Shown one piece after another: positions 62,160 to 64,000 of a stretch of DNA of 64,000 nucleotides. The stretch's first letter is position 1; every line of letters begins with the position of its first letter. Under the pieces are notes generated by a model. That model was not told where the DNA came from. It saw only the letters and a list, made by a program, of their open reading frames with translations, and did no database searches. The stretch spans positions 18,363,001 to 18,427,000 of the forward strand of contig NC_079885.1 in the NCBI RefSeq assembly GCF_029227915.1, given 5' to 3'. The DNA comes from Hydractinia symbiolongicarpus (taxonomy: Eukaryota > Cnidaria > Hydrozoa > Anthoathecata > Hydractiniidae). Both the position numbers and the translations under genes were made by a program.

Positions 62160-62278
62160 AACTCTGGGCTTTCTTCAGTTCACGCACAAATCTTTCGCCT
62201 TTTACTAAAGATTTCCGTGGAAAAGGTCAAAACGATGAGTATATAGACGATTTTTCTACTGTCTCGCTTCGGCGGGAC
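62160..62278 (+). ncRNA. U5: U5 snRNA, unit 94
   Basis: GGAAAAGGUC basal-stem variant, as unit 72. Confidence 0.9.
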
Positions 62279-62828
62279 GATCACTAGTCTAAATGAAAAA
62301 ACGTGCAGGAGGCCATACGCGGGCCTATCTCTCATCTCGCTCACAGAGACTTGGTAAGCACGGTCCACTCAATGGCTTTCCAAATGCGAAGAGTGAAGGC
62401 CGCAGACGGCAGGGGTTGAGCCAAGGGCCTTTCGGCCGTATCCCGCTCACAAGTTTTCTTTTTTTTGAACCAGAATAATACATACGAGCTAATCAAAATC
62501 GGCTCGAGGAAAGAAATAAAGTTCAGAGACAACCAAAGGAGTCGAACTGCAGTAGAAACAAACTAGATGTAACGCAAGCCACTAGTACGACGTATTGCCT
62601 ACAGGGACCACACTCTCCGAGACAGCGAACGCAACTTCCTAGTGATTCACGCGAACGCACTCAACTAGGTGATGTAGATCAGAAAGGTGAAAGTCCTTGT
62701 GTCAAGTCTACACCTCACGATGCAGCACCTTTTAAGCGTCCTCTACGAACGGACACACTGGCAAGCGGCACACCACAAGCAAAGGTTAAGTCGGCTCGAA
62801 GGCACAACAGGTCGCGCCGACTTACGAC

Positions 62829-62947
62829 AACTCTGGGCTTTCTTCAGTTCACGCACAAATCTTTCGCCTTTTACTAAAGATTTCCGTGGAAAAGGTCAAA
62901 ACGATGAGTATATAGACGATTTTTCTACTGTCTCGCTTCGGCGGGAC
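62829..62947 (+). ncRNA. U5: U5 snRNA, unit 95
   Basis: GGAAAAGGUC basal-stem variant, as units 72 and 94. Confidence 0.9.
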
Positions 62948-63497
62948 GATCACTAGTCTAAATGAAAAAACGTGCAGGAGGCCATACGCGGGCCTATCTC
63001 TCATCTCGCTCACAGAGAATTGGTAAGCACGGTCCACTCAATGGCTTTCCAAATGCGAAGAGTGAAGGCCGCAGACGGCAGGGGTTGAGCCAAGGGCCTT
63101 TCGGCCGTATCCCGCTCACAAGTTTTTTTTTTTTTTTAGCAGAATAATACATACGAGCTAATCAAAATCGGCTCGAGGAAAGAAATGAAGTTCAGAGACA
63201 ACCAAAGGAGTCGAACTGCAGTAGAAACAAACTAGATGTAACGCAAGCCAATAGTACGACGTATTGCCTACAGGGACCACACTCTCCGAGACAGCGAACG
63301 CAACTTCCTAGTGATTCACGCGAACGCACTCAACTAGGTGATGTAGATCAGAAAGGTGAAAGTCCTTGTGTCAAGTCTACACCTCACGATGCAGCACCTT
63401 TTAAGCGTCCTCTACGAACGGACACACTGGCAAGCGGCACACCACAAGCAAAGGTTAAGTCGGCTCGAAGGCACAACAGGTCGCGCCCACTTACGAC

Positions 63498-63616
63498 AAC
63501 TCTGGGCTTTCTTCAGTTCACGCACAAATCTTTCGCCTTTTACTAAAGATTTCCGTGGAGAAGGCCAAAACGATGAGTATATAGACGATTTTTCTACTGT
63601 CTTGCTTCGGCGGGAC
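63498..63616 (+). ncRNA. U5: U5 snRNA, unit 96
   Basis: C to T at 63603 in the 3' hairpin (C-G to U-G). Confidence 0.93.
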
Positions 63617-64000
63617 GATCACTAGTCTAAATGAAAAAACGTGCAGGAGGCCATACGCGGGCCTATCTCTCATCTCGCTCACAGAGACTTGGTAAGCACG
63701 GTCCACTCAATGGCTTTCCAAATGCGAAGAGTGAAGGCCGCAGACGGCAGGGGTTGAGCCAAGGGCCTTTCGGCCGTATCCCGCTCACAAGTTTTCTTTT
63801 TTTTGAACCAGAATAATACATACGAGCTAATCAAAATCGGCTCGAGGAAAGAAATAAAGTTCAGAGACAACCAAAGGAGTCGAACTGCAGTAGAAACAAA
63901 CTAGATGTAACGCAAGCCACTAGTACGACGTATTGCCTACAGGGACCACACTCTCCGAGACAGCGAACGCAACTTCCTAGTGATTCACGCGAACGCACTC

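Larger units (their letters stand above)
1..64000 (+). repeat. Tandem array of ~668-bp U5 snRNA units
   Basis: The same unit recurs head to tail from the first to the last base with no unrelated insertion. Marking units by GTGAAAGTCC, starts fall at 615, 1283, 1952, 2618 and so on to 63356, almost always 667-670 bp apart. Two units near 32.7-33.7 kb and two near 52.4-53.3 kb are shorter, at 475-477 bp. Most length differences come from the T-run in each unit. Units differ by scattered single substitutions, and rare variants are shared by neighbours or by units at fixed block distances. No flanking single-copy DNA is visible, so total array size is unknown. This is not rDNA or CRISPR: the unit contains a recognisable snRNA gene and is far longer than a CRISPR repeat. 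Confidence 0.99.
49034..64000 (+). repeat. Large block B (contracted duplicate, runs off window)
   Basis: Repeats block A markers in order. The offset falls stepwise: 19679 at the start, 19677 at the U5-less pair, 18342, 16997, 16328, 15660 and 14322 by 61349. Each step is a whole number of units, so about eight units were lost in total. Confidence 0.85.

Noticed and set aside
1-64000. CRISPR array, rDNA or anonymous satellite
   Set aside because: Unit length and U5 content rule out CRISPR; no 18S or 28S sequence is present; a functional-looking gene in each unit argues against a pure satellite.

Overview
The whole window is one head-to-tail tandem array of a roughly 668-bp unit. I count two partial edge units and 95 complete units between them, and the array runs off both ends. 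No protein-coding gene is supported. The recognisable gene in the unit is the U5 spliceosomal snRNA, on the + strand. It has the invariant loop 1 (GCCUUUUAC) on a perfect 8-bp stem, a 10-bp basal stem, an Sm-type site, a UUCG-capped 3' hairpin, and a downstream element resembling the metazoan snRNA 3' box. There are 93 U5 copies; four units have lost the gene. The window is therefore nuclear eukaryotic DNA. The 3' box points towards an animal or animal-like snRNA system, but I cannot name the species.

Unit layout, taking the GTGAAAGTCC motif as position 0: a spacer with the presumed U5 promoter (0 to +141), including a 9-bp inverted repeat that ends 4 bp before the RNA; U5 (+142 to +260); the 3' box-like element (+269 to +284); a second segment of about 165 bp with no recognised identity, ending in an 11-21 nt T-run; then about 215 bp of anonymous spacer to the next GTGAAAGTCC. 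The second segment can be read as a structured Pol III-type RNA ending at oligo-T, or as a small intron (GTAAG, CTCAC, T-tract, CAG). It is the most open question in the window and is kept even in the units that lost U5.

The array has layered higher-order structure, read from shared rare variants. Units alternate in pairs at about 1-4.8 kb. A six-unit (4.01 kb) block is tandemly duplicated at 4.6-12.6 kb. A five-unit (3.34 kb) block is tandemly duplicated at 22.7-29.35 kb. A large block of about 19.7 kb (29.36-49.03 kb) is followed by a second version of itself (49.03 kb to the window end) that has since lost about eight units, one through a visible hybrid unit. This is the pattern expected from unequal crossing-over and gene conversion in a homogenising multigene family. 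Since nothing but repeat is present, exact copy number depends on assembly accuracy.
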